A stretch of DNA of 64,000 bases, from contig NC_083656.1 of the NCBI RefSeq assembly GCF_963576545.1, positions 5,517,686-5,581,685 on the forward strand, given 5' to 3'. This document shows positions 11,901 to 29,800 of this stretch, piece after piece. This DNA comes from Limanda limanda (Eukaryota > Chordata > Actinopteri > Pleuronectiformes > Pleuronectidae). Made by a program: the position numbers and the translations under genes. Position 1 is the first letter of the stretch. The number at the start of each line of letters is the position of its first letter. The notes beneath the pieces are model-generated. The model searched no databases. It had not been told where the DNA came from and saw only the letters and a list, made by a program, of their open reading frames with translations.

Positions 11901-12889
11901 AAGGCGCAGCGCAGAGGCAAGGAGTGACAGAAAGTGAAGAAGCTGATTAAGTCAACAATGTCCGAGCTGAAGCAGAGACACAAAACATTCCTCATCTCTG
12001 ACCTTATTTAAATGAAGAACATTCAATTCGAAATATTGTAAAAGTTCCCTCCTGGACTATTTTTCATGCTTACAAAGATTGTTTTGCTTAACTCCTGTTT
12101 TTATTGTATTTTATTTGAAAAAAGAGTTGTTGAAGTTTAATAGACTTTGAGTCTGGCTTTGCTTTGCAAAGATACAGCTGTTAGAAATGGTTTTCGGAGG
12201 TGGAGTTTTTATTGTTATACTTTGAGTACATTTCAGAGTTTGTTGAGTAGTTTTTAACACAAGTATTTGTACTTCTACCTGAGTAATTTTGCCAGCGCTG
12301 GTCATGAACACCTGGAAGGACTGAGAGTGCACTGGTTGATGGAGGCATACATCTATCGCCCAGGGATTCTAGTTTTAGAATTCTTTAAAATTTGCTTAAA
12401 AGCTAATCTTGACAATCAGTTGATGCAGAATAAGACAATGGGTGAACAGAGAACGTGATGTACGAGTGGTGAAGGCACACAACCCTCTCTTCATCTTCAT
12501 CAGATCCAGGAAGAAACCCGTACAGATGATCTAATTACTTGACTGACTTGTAAGCAGGCTAAACCAGTGTGGGTAGATGTCTCAGGTTTTAATCAGTGGT
12601 TAGTGTGGAGGGGACTTACAGTAAACCTACAAGGAAGTCAATATATATCAACTGAAACCGGAGCTGGATAATAACACATCAACAGAAACGCACACTAAGC
12701 TTTTAATTGTTTCTTGTGTTAACAATGAACTGACGTTCCCAATGGCGACTATTCGTTTTTTCAATATTTACACGTTGCACAAAGGACGGGAATATTTTTA
12801 CTTCAGGTTTAATTATGGACGGGCATTATTTGAATGTGTGATAGATTAACAGCATCTTGTGCAGTGCCTGTTCGATAGCTGCCTGGTTG
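8943..12889. other. No gene recognised upstream of the mucin-like gene
   Basis: I found no convincing exon with splice sites and a recognisable domain on either strand. The stretch 10843-11263 keeps reading frames of 93 and 114 codons open, but they overlap, have biased composition and match no family I know. A perfect hairpin sits at 9655-9686. The first few hundred bases above 8942 presumably hold the 5' UTR and promoter of the mucin-like gene, but no core element is clear enough to call. Confidence 0.5.
9655..9686. repeat. Perfect 15-bp inverted repeat with 2-bp spacer
   Basis: The arm CATTGTTGCTGAACT is followed by CA and then by its exact reverse complement AGTTCAGCAACAATG. A 32-bp near-perfect palindrome could extrude as a cruciform or fold as a hairpin in RNA. 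It is not at the end of any repeat I can delimit. Its function is unknown. Confidence 0.8.
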
Positions 12890-12897
12890 GTGTAGAC
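12890..12897. repeat. hAT target-site duplication, left copy
   Basis: GTGTAGAC lies directly before the CAGGGGTGCCCA terminus and is repeated without mismatch directly after the opposite terminus at 13816-13823. An intact duplication means the insertion has not decayed at its borders. Confidence 0.9.
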
Positions 12898-13815
12898 CAG
12901 GGGTGCCCACACTTTATAGGCTTGTGAGCTACTCTTGAAATGACCAGCTCAACAAGATCTACCCCCCCCCGCCCCCCCCCCCGGCGCACGTACCCCCTCT
13001 TTTGTCGCTCCAGGAAACACACTGACAAATGATTTTAAACGATATTGATAACATATTTTATATTTTATATGAAATAAATTATTAAATATGCATCCAATAG
13101 TTTGTATTCCCCTTCTGTTGTCCTGGAGATTTAATTTTACCAATTTTACCAATCACATTATTAAATGTCCCCCTCTGCCCAGCCACAAGCAGTCATATAG
13201 ATAAAAAGAGAGAGGGGGGGAGGGGGGGGCTACATATTCTCCACATAGGTTTGAGTGGAGAATACATAATTTACCCTCCACATCCGACATAGCAAACAGA
13301 TGAGAAGTTCTTGAAGATGGATGATATTAAATTAATAATTTAAGTGGAGAAGTACAGTGAGCTGTATGATCCTCAGCACATATGAGACAAAGAAGACACA
13401 TGTTGGGCTGTGTTGCAGTTAATGTTGGAGCAACAAGTAAGTATATGCTTGAAAAAAATGATTAAATGCCGTTTTTACTGCAGGCTGATAACAGCAAAAG
13501 TATGTGATATTATTAGCGTGGCGCTTCAGCGTCCGGTGTGAAGAGCCAAGCGCCGGCGATCTAGGGATTAGCGCGGCGCGCTTCGGCGGCGCTTCCGCGT
13601 CCGGTTTGAACCCGGCGTGACGAGCAGTCCGCCCCGCTTGACGTTCGCAACATCGGCCAGGGCGGGGGGCGTGGCGGCGGTGACGACAAAAAAAAAAAAA
13701 AGTGGGTTCGTGCTCCGGAGCGTCCACGTGACTGCCTCTTGTCCAGTTGCGCGATCGACCCACACTGCCTTCGCGATCGACCGGTCGATCGCGATCGATG
13801 TATTGGGCACCCCTG
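12898..13815. mobile_element. Non-autonomous hAT-type DNA transposon, 918 bp
   Basis: The element starts CAGGGGTGCCCA and ends with the exact reverse complement TGGGCACCCCTG. It is flanked by identical 8-bp direct repeats, GTGTAGAC, at 12890-12897 and 13816-13823. Terminal repeats beginning CAGGG plus an 8-bp target duplication are the hallmark of the hAT superfamily. No transposase frame is present, so this copy could only have moved with a helper. The interior is patchy: a C-rich tract near 12961-12985, G-rich tracts near 13206-13228, a broken MADF-like frame at 13317-13439 and a CpG-dense 3' third containing a 20-bp palindrome. Confidence 0.88.
13317..13439 (+). pseudogene. Broken MADF-domain-like fragment inside the hAT element
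   Basis: Reading from the ATG at 13317 gives MDDIKLII, a stop, then VEKYSELYDPQH, a second stop two codons later, then a segment with CWAVLQLML. The spacing of hydrophobic residues, the Y..LYDPQH block and the following Trp resemble the start of MADF (Myb/SANT-like) domains, which often accompany transposon-encoded DNA-binding proteins. Two in-frame stops and the early end make it non-functional. The assignment rests on memory of the family pattern and is tentative. Confidence 0.5.
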
Positions 13816-13823
13816 GTGTAGAC
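13816..13823. repeat. hAT target-site duplication, right copy
   Basis: This is the second copy of GTGTAGAC, directly after the TGGGCACCCCTG terminus. Its match with the left copy fixes both ends of the transposon to the base. Confidence 0.9.
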
Positions 13824-16519
13824 TGTCAACTTGTCCTGTGCTAATGATGGTTGTAGCTGTATTTCTGAAACTGTAGAATTGACCTGAAGTCAATGAGCCG
13901 CGTCGAGTGAAGACCGGCGACAGAAACCCGAGGCCACGGCTGCTAAACAAAGAGCTGTGCACCTGTGTTAGGTGCAGCTTGATTCATTCCGCTGAACCGG
14001 TAGTTATTGTTGTTTTTGCCATTGTCACGAACATGCTGTTGTGTTGTAGTGATCAATGTCATGTCAATCAATGAGTCCCAGCTGCTGCTGCTACAGAGCG
14101 CTGGTCACTTTCTTGGGCCCTTAACAGTTCAAGTGCAAAGCCGACAAGATGAACGCTTCTCAAGATTATTATTATTATTGTTAGATAGATGTTGACGCTG
14201 GAAACTCTCGATTGCTTCAAGACTTTTGTCTATGTCAACATCATGTTTTCATAAGCGTTCAAACACACACGCAACAGAAGCAAATCTTTCACTCTGACAC
14301 GACTTGATGCTGATAATATGAACCGGTTCTATTACACATAACCAATGTAATGTGGGTTAGTTCCAAAGAAGGCACGCTTCGCCTTTTTGATTTATTATAA
14401 ATGAAACCCTGCGGCTGCTTCATGCAGGTGGCATGTTTAACATTTCCTAAGATGCTGTTTTGAAACGCAGACTCTCAGATCCATGGTAGCAAGAAGGAAA
14501 ACAAAGGTGGCACCTTTTAGAGGCGGATAAACTATAATTACTGATTGAAGATTTATGCAAAGGAGCTTCAGGCAGGTGTATTAGAGGATTGCATGAGACA
14601 TCTACTGTGTCTACTGTAAACTTTGATTGCTTAGATTGAACACTAAACAGATAATACGCAGGTAAGGTCAAGTTACAATTTATACCTGTGTTCACATTCC
14701 CCATTAGAAAATATGATAAAGAAAAACAAACTGTAGGAGTCACACTTCTCGCTCACATTCCACCGTGGGACGGATACGAAGAAGAGTTTGTATGTTATCT
14801 GCCTTTGGATCTGTATTTGTGGTGGTAGGTGTAGTTCAACCCTGCCACACTTGATGGAAGTGTGGATACTTGTGTGTTCATTACTTCACGTCCTCCTTGT
14901 TGCAGGGGTCAGGATCGGTATCATGTCTGCTGGGCCTTCCCAAGGGCTGGACGATCTCTGGAATCACTGGCTCTGAGATCTCCTCTGGAGTCTCAGTCCA
15001 TCGAAAGAAGACTTTATGCAACTCAATAAATACCTGATAAAGGTTCAAATTAACTTGAAGCTCACTCCATAAGCATTTCTGATGGGAGGATAAAGGTTAT
15101 TAAATCAAATCAATACTGATTGTTAGAGCGGCCCCACAGTCAGTGCAAACAGTAAAGATTATCCTTCACCACAGTTTCCATGTCTGTCTTGGAGATGTCA
15201 CAAACAGGATCAACTCCATGCACCTGATGGTAAGTGATGATGTATTAATTATAACATTCAGTCGTCAAACCAGAAACTAGTTTGCGGGAAGCAGCCGTGT
15301 ACCCAGGGCATCCCATCATTGTTTCAAACCCATTGTTACACAACTCTTTCGGTAAAGATTCCTTTAAATAGAAATGTTTACGTCATTGTTTCTGTAAAAC
15401 CCTGAGATATTTCCCCTCAGGCTTGTTTGTTTGTTGACTTTTCAACGTGCGGCTGGTGTGACCGCAGTGATTTTACATGGCACCCGTTAGCATTTAAGCT
15501 AGCAGACATTTTTCGCTAACACTTGTAATCACAAGTCAATGGAGTTTTACATTGAGAAAATTAGCATCCCCAGTTAGCTACAAGCTAGAAGTTGACTCAA
15601 CTCAATTGTGCAATGAATCAGCACATGAGCTAGAAATATGGTGTCTGTCCTCAGTGCTGTTGTTTTTTATCAATAATAAACGCGTGAGCACAATATGAAT
15701 GGAAAATTTGTCACTACAATAACTTTGCTATCGGGTGCTCAGGTAAAAATGGTGTTTTGTCCTTTCACCTTCAGCATCTAACTCACCTGTCCGTGAGGAG
15801 GCGGGCTGAAGCTTCTGATTGGCTAAGGGTAAAGTGAACTGGACTTTATTGGCTGTTTCCATGCTTGTCCACAAAAACACAAGTTCATCTCTAAGGTGGT
15901 TACTGCAGATTAAGGTAACACATTCAAATAAGTCAGTCTGGAACAAGGAAACTGGCCTCTAGCCTTGAGTGAGCGACATTTGATTGTGTATTAATCTCCC
16001 TCTTTTTCGTAAACCAGGGCTTAGAAACCGAATCCTAGAGACAAACAAAACTCTGCAATGTGACCCTGAGCCACGAGCAAAGAAGTTCTTGGGAAGAGGC
16101 GGAACAGTTAATAAGTTCCCGTTAAACCTGATGATCTAAGAGCACATTCTTGTTTGTTTGACCGACACCTGACCTTCATCTCAACAAGGCAAATTAACTC
16201 AATCCACCGCAAAATAAGGTTTTAATGTACATGATTATTAAGTACACTCTTTTTCTAAAAACACAGCCACTAGAAATGACTGACACTTGATTGGTCAGGG
16301 TTTAGCAAACATTGCTTTTGATTCAGTAAGATTTGCGTGAGTCAGTCGTCCCCCAACATATGATAAGAGCAAAATTACATGAGGTCCCTAGTGAAACTGT
16401 CACAGGTCAGTGGACATCAGCTGAGTGGAGCAAAGACAAGGGCGTCAAAATCATGTGTTACACCGAATGCATATCAGGAGTCAGTGTGGACTGTGAGTGT
16501 TATGCTAGTAGCTTATGTG
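13824..16519. other. No gene recognised; GCTAGC/TTAGC-rich patch at 15480-15600
   Basis: No exon with family similarity was found on either strand. Around 15487-15595 the bases contain several GTTAGC, GCTAGC and AGTTAGCT words, a motif also clustered at the spop first exon and just above the cenpt start codon. That hints at an unassigned promoter, but no coding exon could be attached to it. The rest is AT-rich intergenic sequence. Confidence 0.4.
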
Positions 16520-16830
16520 CATATTTCTGTGCTGTCTGGGCTGAGAGGTGATGAGGAAGAGAACTTGAGAGCTTTGTTATCTGAACCATCAGAAAAACCA
16601 ACACAGTTAGAACCAGAGACAAGGTCACATGAGGCGGACCGATCTACATAGAGACTCAAGTCAGAGTTAGACAGAGGTTCGTCAGTGAGGTCAGGTCGCG
16701 GTGAACACTGGACTGGAAGTTCAGCAACACAGTTGTGTTCTTCCACGTCGTCCCAAAAAAACCCAACATTGGACACATTTAGAGAATCCTCAGGAAAAAG
16801 CCAAAACAGATTCATAAACGTGATCTGGTG
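16520..16830 (-). pseudogene. Degraded retroviral pol fragment (RNase H region)
   Basis: A roughly 100-codon open stretch on the minus strand resembles the linker and first strands of a retrovirus-type RNase H. It has a YVD motif after a hydrophobic run, a downstream GSNCVGF-like strand, and an acidic lead-in typical of this region of fish endogenous retrovirus pol. The similarity stops abruptly on both sides. No LTR, reverse transcriptase or integrase frame is visible nearby, so it is an old, inert fragment. The identification is from motif memory only. Confidence 0.45.
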
Positions 16831-16950
16831 CGTGACATGGAGAGCAGATCAGTTGAGGTATTTATAGGAAGATGCCCATGCTCATGTGTGGTTTGTGAAA
16901 TGGGGAACGGAGGTTAGGAGGTTACCAAATTGAGCCTCATCATCAAATAT

Positions 16951-16968
16951 GTGTGTGTGTGTGTGTGC
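16951..16968. repeat. (GT)9 microsatellite
   Basis: Nine uninterrupted GT units in the intergenic sequence upstream of the neurexophilin gene. Confidence 0.9.
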
Positions 16969-18013
16969 TGCTAGTACAGTAAGCTGTGTGTGTTTCACTC
17001 TCCGCCCGCTTCCCCCTCACTTTCTGTATTTCAGTCAGCAGTGAAAGTTCACCCCCCCCCCAGCCTCTCGCTGCTGGGGGCAGTCCTTTGCCCAACATCC
17101 TTTTTGTCTGCAGACGAACGATCATCTCTGCCCAGTGGAAGGCGTTGAGGGAAATGTCACACTTTCCAGTCCTCACTTCACTTGGATTGTTTCGAGGATG
17201 TTTTAACAACAATAATCCAGAGACTAAAACTAATACACCCGTTCCAAATAAAACAAAATTCAGAAATGTGATTTTAAACCTTCCAAGTTCTGGCTGTAAC
17301 TGTATTTTTTACTTTACATTTTTGGGCCTATTATTTGAATGGTAATGTTTCACAACACACAAACTGAAACTGCAGCACACTCTCCAAAGTGACGCTGATA
17401 AAATAATAATTAAATAAAATAATAATTAAACAATTAACAACACAATGCAGAATTACAGCTGGATTCATGAAGCAGCCCCGCCTCACTGTGAAATGTGCCG
17501 GTGGCTTTATGTAAGTTCCAAAAAAAACATGACTGTTGGCTTCACAGATTGAACTCATATAATAGCAACATTTCAGTCAATCCTTTCATAACGAGCAATC
17601 TAAACTCTCTCTGGTATTCAGGGCCGGGCCCGTTGTTTAATCTAGTGCCCCCTGTCATTCCTGCGCTGAAGGTTTCTGTCCTACATTCATCATGATTAGT
17701 TCCACACCTTCCTTTGTGAAGAAGTATCAGGACTATTCTGGATCCTGTATTTTATCTCTAACAGAAGTAATTTTCCTTCCCTGAGCCAAATGAACTGGAG
17801 TCTATGTCGGTAAAGTCTCATCAACTGTGGCAGCACTTATTGGATCTGGCCACAAGATGGCAGTGTTACATTTGCCTTGTACACAACAAGAAAGGGAAAA
17901 ATGAATATTTTTCAATCAACTAGAAATTAATGCAAGATGATTTTCAGTGGGGGGAAAAGAGGGAAGGGAGGGGGCTACAGTGTGATAGTGTTAACATTGC
18001 ATATTCTAAAAGA

Positions 18014-18015
<2 letters not shown>

Positions 18016-18070
<55 letters not shown>
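18016..18070. repeat. (TG)n microsatellite, about 27 units
   Basis: About 55 bp of pure TG, roughly 280 bp before the nxph3 start codon. Alternating purine-pyrimidine tracts of this length can adopt Z-DNA and are usually length-polymorphic. It pairs in inverted orientation with the (AC)n tract at 18195-18231. Confidence 0.95.
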
Positions 18071-18071
<1 letters not shown>

Positions 18072-18180
18072 TGTGTGAGTGGGAGAGAGAGTGAGAAAGG
18101 GTAAAGCAGAGAGAAAGTAAAAGTGTTGAAAATCTCCAGATCTGAGAAAACCTCTCAGTGTGTGATGCTGAGGCTGCAGA

Positions 18181-18231
<51 letters not shown>
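18181..18231. repeat. (TC)7 followed by (AC)18 compound microsatellite
   Basis: A TC run at 18181-18194 passes into an AC run at 18195-18231. The AC run is the reverse complement of the TG tract 125 bp upstream, giving a large inverted repeat of simple sequence within the putative nxph3 5' UTR/promoter. Confidence 0.95.
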
Positions 18232-18233
<2 letters not shown>

Positions 18234-18350
18234 CTCCTGCTGGTCTTTCATGTGGATGTATCTGTTCAATGTGGAATTTCCACAACTCCACTCTTCTTTA
18301 ACCAGCTTCACGTGAGAGTGGATGGATCTTCTTGTAAGATTTGATGCAAC

Positions 18351-19632
<1,282 letters not shown>

Positions 19633-20371
19633 TGTTTCAGTAGATCCAGTTTCCAGCTGTACCGACACTGTGGTGGATGTTTTTGAAGGGATCGTCAAAT
19701 GTAGCATTTCTCTCGATATAATATTTTCAAGTCTTGCATTTTACTAAATACTGTGATTTACATGCTTGAGCGGAATATATTTCTTGTTGTAGACTATAAG
19801 AGTTGTATTAGCCTGCTTTTTTTAAAGACATGCATAGTGCTGTAATTTAGAATTCGTCTCACTCTATAGGTGAACATGATTAGATGATTGATTAAAAACT
19901 TATAAGATTTGATCATTTTAGTCATTTTTCATGAAAAGGTTTTAGAAAAACACATACTTGTGTCCAGCTGAACCTTATCTGTTTGAAAATTTAATATCTT
20001 TGGGTTTTTGACTTGTGATTGAACAGAACAAGAAATTAGAAAATGTCACCTTCCCCTTTGGGAAACTGTGACGTAGGTAAGATGCTGCGTTCAAGGCTCG
20101 GATGAGGTGAATGTTCCAGGGGGACCAGAGTTCAGAAGGGGTCCTGGAATAAATTTGGGGGTTTTACAGATTTGCTGATGTCAATTGTGGCTTTTGCTTC
20201 AATGGCGACAACTAAACTACAAATCAGCCAAAGGTCTGAGCTTCAGTTAACTCCGGACCATCGTAAACCTGAAGGTTTACACACATACACTAGTTAAGTA
20301 TTTTGAATAAAACACAACTGTAGATTTTAGATGGTAGCTGCTTGGCATTAAGTTAATGACACCTTTGTGTT
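19633..20371 (+). other. Probable nxph3 3' UTR
   Basis: AT-rich sequence after the stop codon with no reading frame of note. A canonical AATAAA at 20306-20311 is the first clear polyadenylation signal. Further copies occur inside the repeat that follows. The exact end is unknown. Confidence 0.45.
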
Positions 20372-20745
20372 GAGAGCACAGACTGTAAATAAAGATGGAC
20401 GCCATGACTGCTCCCAAAAGTGAAGCCAATGCCTCTTGATTGTCCCCTAGTGGCTGGCTCTCGTATTGGTCATAGACTCAGCCTCCTCCATGTTTGTGGA
20501 CTTAAATAAAATAAAAAATATATTCTCAAAAATGGTTTCTGTCATTTTAGGTAGTTCTTCTCACACTGATGTTTGTTTGCGTGTGAATTGGTGTTCTTAA
20601 TTGGTTATTTGATGCTGTAAAAACAGAGGGGAGTCATCATGATTGACAGCTGAGACTGACTCACGATTGGTCGAGTGCATGAATGGGCAGCGTTTGTATT
20701 CTGTATATTTTGGCTTCATGATAAATTCCAAGTGAAACTTCCGCA
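20372..20745. mobile_element. Degenerate SINE/MITE-like interspersed repeat
   Basis: It contains GACTGTAAATAAAGATGGAC, then AAGTGAAGCCAATGCC and CAGCCTCCTCCATGTTTG, and later AAACTTCCGCAGG. From memory this order marks a repeat scattered widely through teleost genomes. Borders are approximate and the class is not certain. Confidence 0.5.
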
Positions 20746-20850
20746 GGGTTTTTTTTAATGACAACTAAAGGTAAAAAAATTCATCACATTAGTTTACACA
20801 AAAATACCCAGACAAATGTTTGCATTGCATTCAATACAAAATAGTTGTGG

Positions 20851-22432
20851 TTTATTTTTTTTGGGAACAAAAAATGGCAACAACTAAGTGTCACTTCTCA
20901 TGACCAGCGATATCTACAGGAAAGAAACAACGATTGGTTCCTTCTTTCGATTTACCATTTCCCACCAGGTTTCAAATGATAACTTCAAATGTATTACATG
21001 TGGTTCTCCATTGTTTCACATTCTGTCTTTTCTGAACATTAAAACGTGTTCATTTCAATTTCACTTCCCCCCTCAGTCTTCATGCCTGCAAAGAAAACAC
21101 TTGTCCACTTCTCTCTCTCTCTCAATTTCATGTTCAAAAATGCTTTTTGTTTTACACAGCTTCAAAAACACTAGTGTCTGTACAAATTCCTATGAAAAAA
21201 ATAGAAATGACAGTTCTGAGGGGAAAAGAACAAATAAGGAATTTGTCATTAAAGAACATTAACATGCCCGACTGAATCCAAACGTTGTTTTTTGACTATA
21301 TCTGGACATTTCATTTCTCAGCCACTTGTTTGTCTGGTGACACCTTGAATTGCATTTTCTCTCAGGGGCTACAAAGACAGATCCACACACACAATACTGT
21401 TTCCCCAAATATGACATCCAGTTGTGCGTTGCTGTTTTCCTGTATCCTCTCAACACTGGCTTATATTTCTGGGTTTTTTAAAAATGAAAACGGACGCAGA
21501 TGAAGCTTGGAGAGTTCTGTATGGGAGTGTCTGTGTTGTTTTTGTCACTTGTTGATAAATCTTCTTAAAGGGAACTTGTTCTTGGTGGTCCAGCTGCGTC
21601 TTTAGTCCATGAAGCTTGCTTCAATGTGTGCTTGCCGACAGTATTTCTACATTACTGCTGGTAAGGGTTGACAAGGTGTAACCTGTGACTTTAGTGCAAT
21701 GTTTTCCCAACGTCATTTAGGAATATGATTTTGATTTTCGTCCCATTTTCTGCTTCTTTGTGACTAGCCCTTGGTTGTCTTTCTCGGGAGTGGGGGGGGC
21801 TTCTAGTTTGTAACCAACAGGCCCACGTCTACTTCTTCAGTCCGTCACGGACCCCTATGTCCTTAAGATCAGGGGCTTCTCCACCGGCTCAACTCCAAAC
21901 TCTAAGAACTGCGCGAAAAAAAGCCTGATGATTAAAGTTGACAGTTTAGACTTAATTTATCTGCACTTTTCCTTTGAGCCTTTGAAATTTCCAGATACTC
22001 GTCTATTCGCTGAGTTCTCGTGTCCAGTTCGTCCTTCCGATCGGATTCCCAAGTTGGAACTAGCAGGATGTCGAAGGATTTCATTTTCACACGCAGGAAG
22101 GAACACAACGTCAGATCTCACTACGCCAGAGCCGAGGAGAAAAGGGAAGGTTGTTGTGGTTCTTATGTAAACGACAATCATCCACTTCACAAGCCCACCT
22201 GTCCCTCTCTTCCTGTTCCTCCTCCTCCTCCCTCTTCTTCTTCTTCCCTCCATCTTTAGAAGAGACTAAATACAGCAGGTTTGGATGGGGCAGAAGGGGG
22301 AGATTTGGGGGAGGCTGTAGGTAGTGTAGTAGGTAACAGCGAGGGGAAGGTTTGTCCCTGTGTGTTTGAGAGGGGGGGTCTCTGTATGTGTGTAGGTGCG
22401 TATGAGTATGTTGACGCCTTGCTGTGAGGCTG
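20851..22432 (-). other. Probable spop 3' UTR
   Basis: The region between the spop stop codon and a reverse-strand AATAAA (complement at 20851-20856) has no competing exon. About 1.6 kb is a plausible 3' UTR length for this gene. A C/T-rich plus-strand tract at 22200-22260 is purine-rich in the transcript. Confidence 0.5.
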
Positions 22433-26804
<4,372 letters not shown>

Positions 26805-29800
26805 CTAGAAACGGACAATGCGGGTGTGATTAACTGATGAGACGAGGAATTAATCCCACCTCCAGAAAGTCTGGTTAAACCTGAAACTCATTCTTCAAAG
26901 ACAAACTCCTTAACTTGTTTATTTCTATATGAGATCAAAGCCTTTGCACCTCGGATCCTTTGAACCTTGAACACAGGCAAGCAATGCCAGAACACCATGC
27001 CTTAAACAAAGCACAACTTATTGTGATGCGACACACAAACTCAGCACCTTCCATTAATCCAGTGTCTTTTAATTCATGTGGCCCTACAGCCTGCTGCTTG
27101 GGTCTGTGGTGATGAGGAGAGGAGAATGGGCCCTGACCCATCGGGGGACAGCAGGAGATCAAAGGCTCGTGTCTCTTTGAAAATCAATAACCTCTACAAT
27201 TGCAATTAAGTCTAAAAAATGAACTGTAAATAAACAAGTCGTCTCACAGGACTTTGGTGAGGGTCGAAGGCACTCGTTAAATCCAAGGTTCCCAAAAAAC
27301 CTTCATGTCATAAAGGGAAGAAATTAAAAACTGGTCAGCTAAGACTATTTGATGCTACAAAATATTAAATCCTTGGAAGAATGAGTTTTATGTCCATCTC
27401 TCAAAGGGTCAGTTATCTTTTCTTGAACTAAAAAGGCTTTTTACAAGGCTTTCACATTTATCCTGTGAATTGTTTGCTTGTGTGACAAACTACTGCAAGC
27501 TTTTTGTTCCCTGAACATGGTTTCTACCACACAGGACAGTGAGGGGGGGGGGGGGGGGATAATAATGCAACATTCATGCCTGTATAAAAAAGGCCACCGA
27601 GTCTAAACAACAGAAAACGACCCACGACAGATGACTGGTTCTGCCCGGTTCCAAGACTGGCTTTACAAAATTCGATGAATGAAGAACCAACCAATCTGTC
27701 CCATTCCTCAACACTGGCCACCGGTAAGATGGAGTGAGACGATGAAGATAGAGGAAGGTGGCACAGGGGAAGAAAATGAAAAGTAAAGTGATAGAGAAGC
27801 CAAATGGAAAAACAGGTGGCGAATGAAAGATTGACCAAACGTCTGCAGGACCAAACGCAAGGAGATAAATTGCCACAAAAAGGAGGTTAGATGGAGAGAA
27901 AGTTAAAATCAAACAGGGGTATGAGAAAGGAATAAAAAGCCTGAGTATTGGGCTGAAGAAGACACAGGATTAAAGACAGATAGTTAATTAACAGTGAAAT
28001 AGCACAGTAACAGTATATTTTAACAATAAAATCTCACAATAACTAAGTTGAAGCAGTATTCAGTAAATACAATACATTTTCCATACAGTTTTCTTTACAA
28101 ATAGTCATTCAGTGAATTTACATTCAGAAACAATCTGTGGTTTTGTTTTATGAGCAGAGTCAAAGTCCACCGTTCCCACGCTACCCACACACGCCATCAC
28201 TGCGTGTTCATGCCAGCGTCACAGTTAACTGATCGTTCTCTTCACTTTGTGTCAGAGCGGAATTGAGGAACTGCCAACTGAACATTTTTCCACTGTCACT
28301 GTGATCACTCACCAAAACTGCACCTCAAAAGCAAATGTGTGTTCATTTTCTGCAGTTTTTTTAAAGTAAGCACATCGACAGTGAATGAGCCGTTTCCGTT
28401 GACGCCCTCAAACACGACGGCTACACCAACGTCACTTTGTAAGAAACAAGAACATCAGTCTCCAAAAGCACAAGCTTCCCCTAGAAGAGGTCAAAGGCTA
28501 AAGGCAAATACATTTTTATAGTTGTCAGCTGAACTTTAACCGGTCGATCTTAACACTTATCACCAATACACAGTACATTGATTATCTGTGGGTCCAATAC
28601 TAATAAAAAAAGTTATACCTGGCAAAGTTTGTGCAAATTACAATGGCTACAAGTAAAATCCATTCACAGTAGATGGCGAAGATATTCAACAAACAAGAAC
28701 TCTATTCTGTGAATCCTTCAATCTGATGTTTTTACTTTTCTACATTGACCCTGAGAAACCAGACAGACTAGATCTCACAGTTGTGGCTCTACTGACCCAG
28801 TTACTAAAAGCACAACCACAACAACAGGATGCAAATATCTTCTAATCCACTGAGTCACCTTGTATGTGCAGACCTCATTGATATGCTTCGGAAATCAGCA
28901 CTTATTCAACTAATGTGATCTACATTTTCCGGAAAGGCAAGATGACACAGCGAGAAAACAAAAAAATTCATACATTCCTCCATATCTCTGAAATTCCTGA
29001 ATCTTTATCTGTGAGAATATAACACATAAGGTGGCAGTTTAGACCACAATGCCTTTTCTCTCCTGACATTTCACTCCACAGATCAAATCAATCTCTGCTC
29101 CAAATTAAAGGCAGGAGCTGTGGAGCCATTTCAGACGGCAATTTCCAAGGGGGATGAAAAAATTGCAACCCCTTGTTGAAGTGTCAGTGAACACAATGTC
29201 TATTTCCAAAGCTTTGGTCTTCGAGGACTGCAGTAAGCCACACACAAACCTTAAAACTATAATTGGTACAGGGCCTGGGGATCGATTGCACGGCGCGTGC
29301 TGGGCCTCTATGGGAGTGATTTCATATTCTGCCCTTGGTCGTGGTGCTCTTCCTTTCCTAAAAACTCAATCTCAGAAAGGTATGAACTATTGATTTTGCT
29401 GCAGCGATCAGCTTGCCTCTCGCTGGTATCCTCGACTTTGTGCAGACTCACAATTACACTGAAGGGGATTTGACGGGGCAAGAAAAGCATTAGCACCCAG
29501 GCTTCACTGTGCTGCCTGCACTGCTTCACTAAACCCACCCCTCACTTCACAAGGCATGGGAGGTTAAAGGGAGGAGGGAACTCAATGCATATCTAATGTC
29601 TCCAGTCACCTGCGTCATAGCATTACAGCACTAACACTTGACATGTTGACCTGCCAGACTCAAAGTGATATTAAAACTTCAAAAGGGGATTTAGCTTCAC
29701 ACCACAGCAGAGGAACTGTACTCTCACAAAATTAGAATGTGATTTCCACTGGAAAGTTCTTAGTTTACAATTTTAGAGAATAATCTGGTTTGCCTGAACT

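Noticed and set aside
13419..13962. Arg/Pro-rich minus-strand frames in the CpG-dense block
   Set aside because: Composition artefact of the hAT element's CpG-rich end. No transposase motif.
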